The notes under the pieces: generated by a model
What the model was told of the DNA's origin: nothing
Seen by the model: only the letters and a program-made list of their open reading frames with translations
The model's database searches: none
Program-made: the position numbers and the translations under genes
Part shown: positions 62,786-64,000 of the stretch, piece by piece
How positions within the stretch are numbered: position 1 is the stretch's first letter
Layout of the letters: the number at the start of each line of letters is the position of its first letter
From: Gordius sp. MW1
Lineage: Eukaryota > Nematomorpha > Gordioida > Gordea > Gordiidae
Reading direction: 5' to 3'
Assembly (NCBI GenBank): GCA_964036665.1
Contig: OZ038529.1
Span: 15,570,060 to 15,634,059 of the forward strand
DNA length: 64,000 bases

Positions 62786-64000
62786 TGCGATACAACAAAC
62801 TAATCGCAACAATAAAACGTTGTCTTTTGTCAAAATGATAGTTCTCGCAGCTTAAAACCTCTTTTCGGAAGTAAATCGAGGATAATAGGATTCTCAAATT
62901 GGCTTACTTTTATATATTTTTTTACGCTCTTTCACATACTATCGAAAAAAATAAATATTTTTACCTCAAAATTTTTCACATATTTTTCTTTGAACCGTAT
63001 TCATCCGATGAAAGTTGTAGTTTTCAGACGTGGTTTCTATGATCCCAAGTGAAAATTTATCAGAATCTGAAAACTATTACTTTGAAATCATGATCGCATA
63101 GAGCCATTTTGAAAAATTAAGCATCACGTTGCGATGCAACAAACTAATCGCTACAATAAAACGTTGTCTTTTGTCAAAATGATAGTTCTCGCAGCTTAAA
63201 ACCTCTTTTCGGAAGTCAATCGAGGATAATAGGATTCTCAAATTGGCTTACTTTTATATATTTTTTCATGCTCTTTCACATACTATCGAAAAAAATAAAT
63301 ATTTTTACCTCAAAATTTTTCACATATTTTTCGTTGAATCGTATTCATCCGATGAAAGTTGTCGTTTTCAGACGTGGTTTCTATGATCCCAAGTAAAAAT
63401 TTATCAGAATCTGAAAACTATTACTTTGAAATCATGATCGCATATTTTCAAAAATTAAGCATCACGTTGCGATACAACAAACTAATCGCAACAATAAAAC
63501 GTAGTCTTTTGTCAAAATGTTAGTTCTCGCAGCTTAAAACCTCTTTGCGGAAGTCAATAGAGGATAATAGGATTCTCAAATTGGCTTACTTTTATATATT
63601 TTTTTACGCTCTTTCACATAGAATCGAAAAAAAAATATTTTTACCTCAAAATTTTTCACATATTTTTCTTTGGACCGTATGCATCCGATGAAAGTTGTCG
63701 TTTTCAGACGTGGTTTCTATGATCCCAAGTAAAAATTTATCAGAATCAGAAAACTATTACTTTGAAATCATGATCGCATAATTCGTTTTTGAAAAATTAA
63801 GCACTCACGTTGCGATACAACAAACTAATCGCAACAATAAAACGTTGTCTTTTGTCAAAATGTTAGATCTCGCAGCTTAAAACCTCTTTGCGGAAGTCAA
63901 TCGAGGATAATAGGATTCTCAAATTGGCTTACTCTTATATATTTTTTTACGCTCTTTCACATAGAATCGAAAAAAATAAATATTTTTACCTCAAAATTTT
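62785..64000 (+). repeat. Right-end satellite monomers paralogous to 4.4-8.0 kb
   Basis: The series GATGCAAC monomer with CATACTATCG and a GCATATTTTC tail, then two ATGTTAG/ATGTTAGATC monomers with TATGCATCC and TTACTCTTATA, parallels 4790-4905 joined to 6916-7140 and then 7480-8000. One monomer (about 7150-7480) is absent here. The site corresponding to the LTR insertion is intact at 63228-63232. The final monomer is cut by the window edge. Confidence 0.75.

Larger units (their letters stand above)
6916..64000 (+). repeat. Satellite array, right block (about 166 monomers of ~344 bp)
   Basis: The same monomer as at 1-4905 continues without interruption to the end of the window, all in one orientation. 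I found no other transposon, gene or inversion in it. Monomers are AT-rich and vary by point substitutions and indels of 1-20 bp. Open frames of 60-104 codons recur on both strands at monomer or HOR spacing and always encode the same translated repeat, so they are not annotated as genes. The block is subdivided below by higher-order period. Confidence 0.97.

Noticed and set aside
1-64000. CRISPR array
   Set aside because: The repeat unit is ~344 bp with no unique spacers between short repeats, and no cas-like genes are present.

Overview
The window is almost entirely satellite DNA. About 62 of the 64 kb is one AT-rich repeat of roughly 344 bp (most copies 337-345 bp). I estimate about 180 copies, all head to tail in the same orientation. 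No conserved protein-coding gene, rRNA, tRNA or CRISPR array is visible. The short open frames inside the satellite are one or two frames of the same repeat read again and again. This points to a eukaryotic constitutive heterochromatin block, such as a centromere, pericentromere or other satellite array. The one transposon is an LTR retroelement with a 5-bp target duplication, which also fits a eukaryote. I cannot name the species; an insect or other invertebrate is only a guess.

The single non-satellite segment is 4906-6915. It is a 2010-bp LTR element that interrupts one satellite monomer. It has two 543-bp direct LTRs differing at three positions by eye, a flanking AATAG duplication, a purine tract next to the inner edge of the left LTR, and TG at the 5' end of the minus strand. 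It is therefore read on the minus strand. Its 924-bp interior has no gag-pol. It holds five different short tandem repeats and one unrecognised 144-codon frame, so it looks non-autonomous and recently inserted. A paralogous uninterrupted site is present near 63228-63232.

The satellite is organised into changing higher-order repeats (HORs), recognisable from variant sites that travel together. These include a 4-mer (1379 bp) at about 7.96-12.1 kb, a 6-mer (2053 bp) at about 12.4-16.9 kb with an extra copy near 7.2-9.0 kb, and 5-mer/4-mer units at about 17.95-22.3 kb. The largest is a 14-mer (4819 bp, about 2.9 copies) at about 25.4-39.3 kb. It passes into a 13-mer (4473 bp) and a 7-mer (2407 bp) up to 46.3 kb, then a 4-mer (1377 bp), a doubled single monomer (345 bp) at 50.1-50.8 kb and a 5-mer (1715 bp) at 50.9-53.8 kb. 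From about 53.8 to 62.8 kb a long block is partly duplicated with an offset near 5.8-6.15 kb.

The left end (1-4905) has the same monomer order as about 53.55-60.16 kb, with a few monomers gained or lost. The centre is therefore the most homogenised, recently amplified part, and the two flanks are older relatives of each other. This is the pattern expected from repeated unequal exchange. Every monomer also carries a conserved dyad (GTTGCGAT...ATCGCAAC) and a run of spaced A/T tracts, which are the best candidates for functional sequence in the array.
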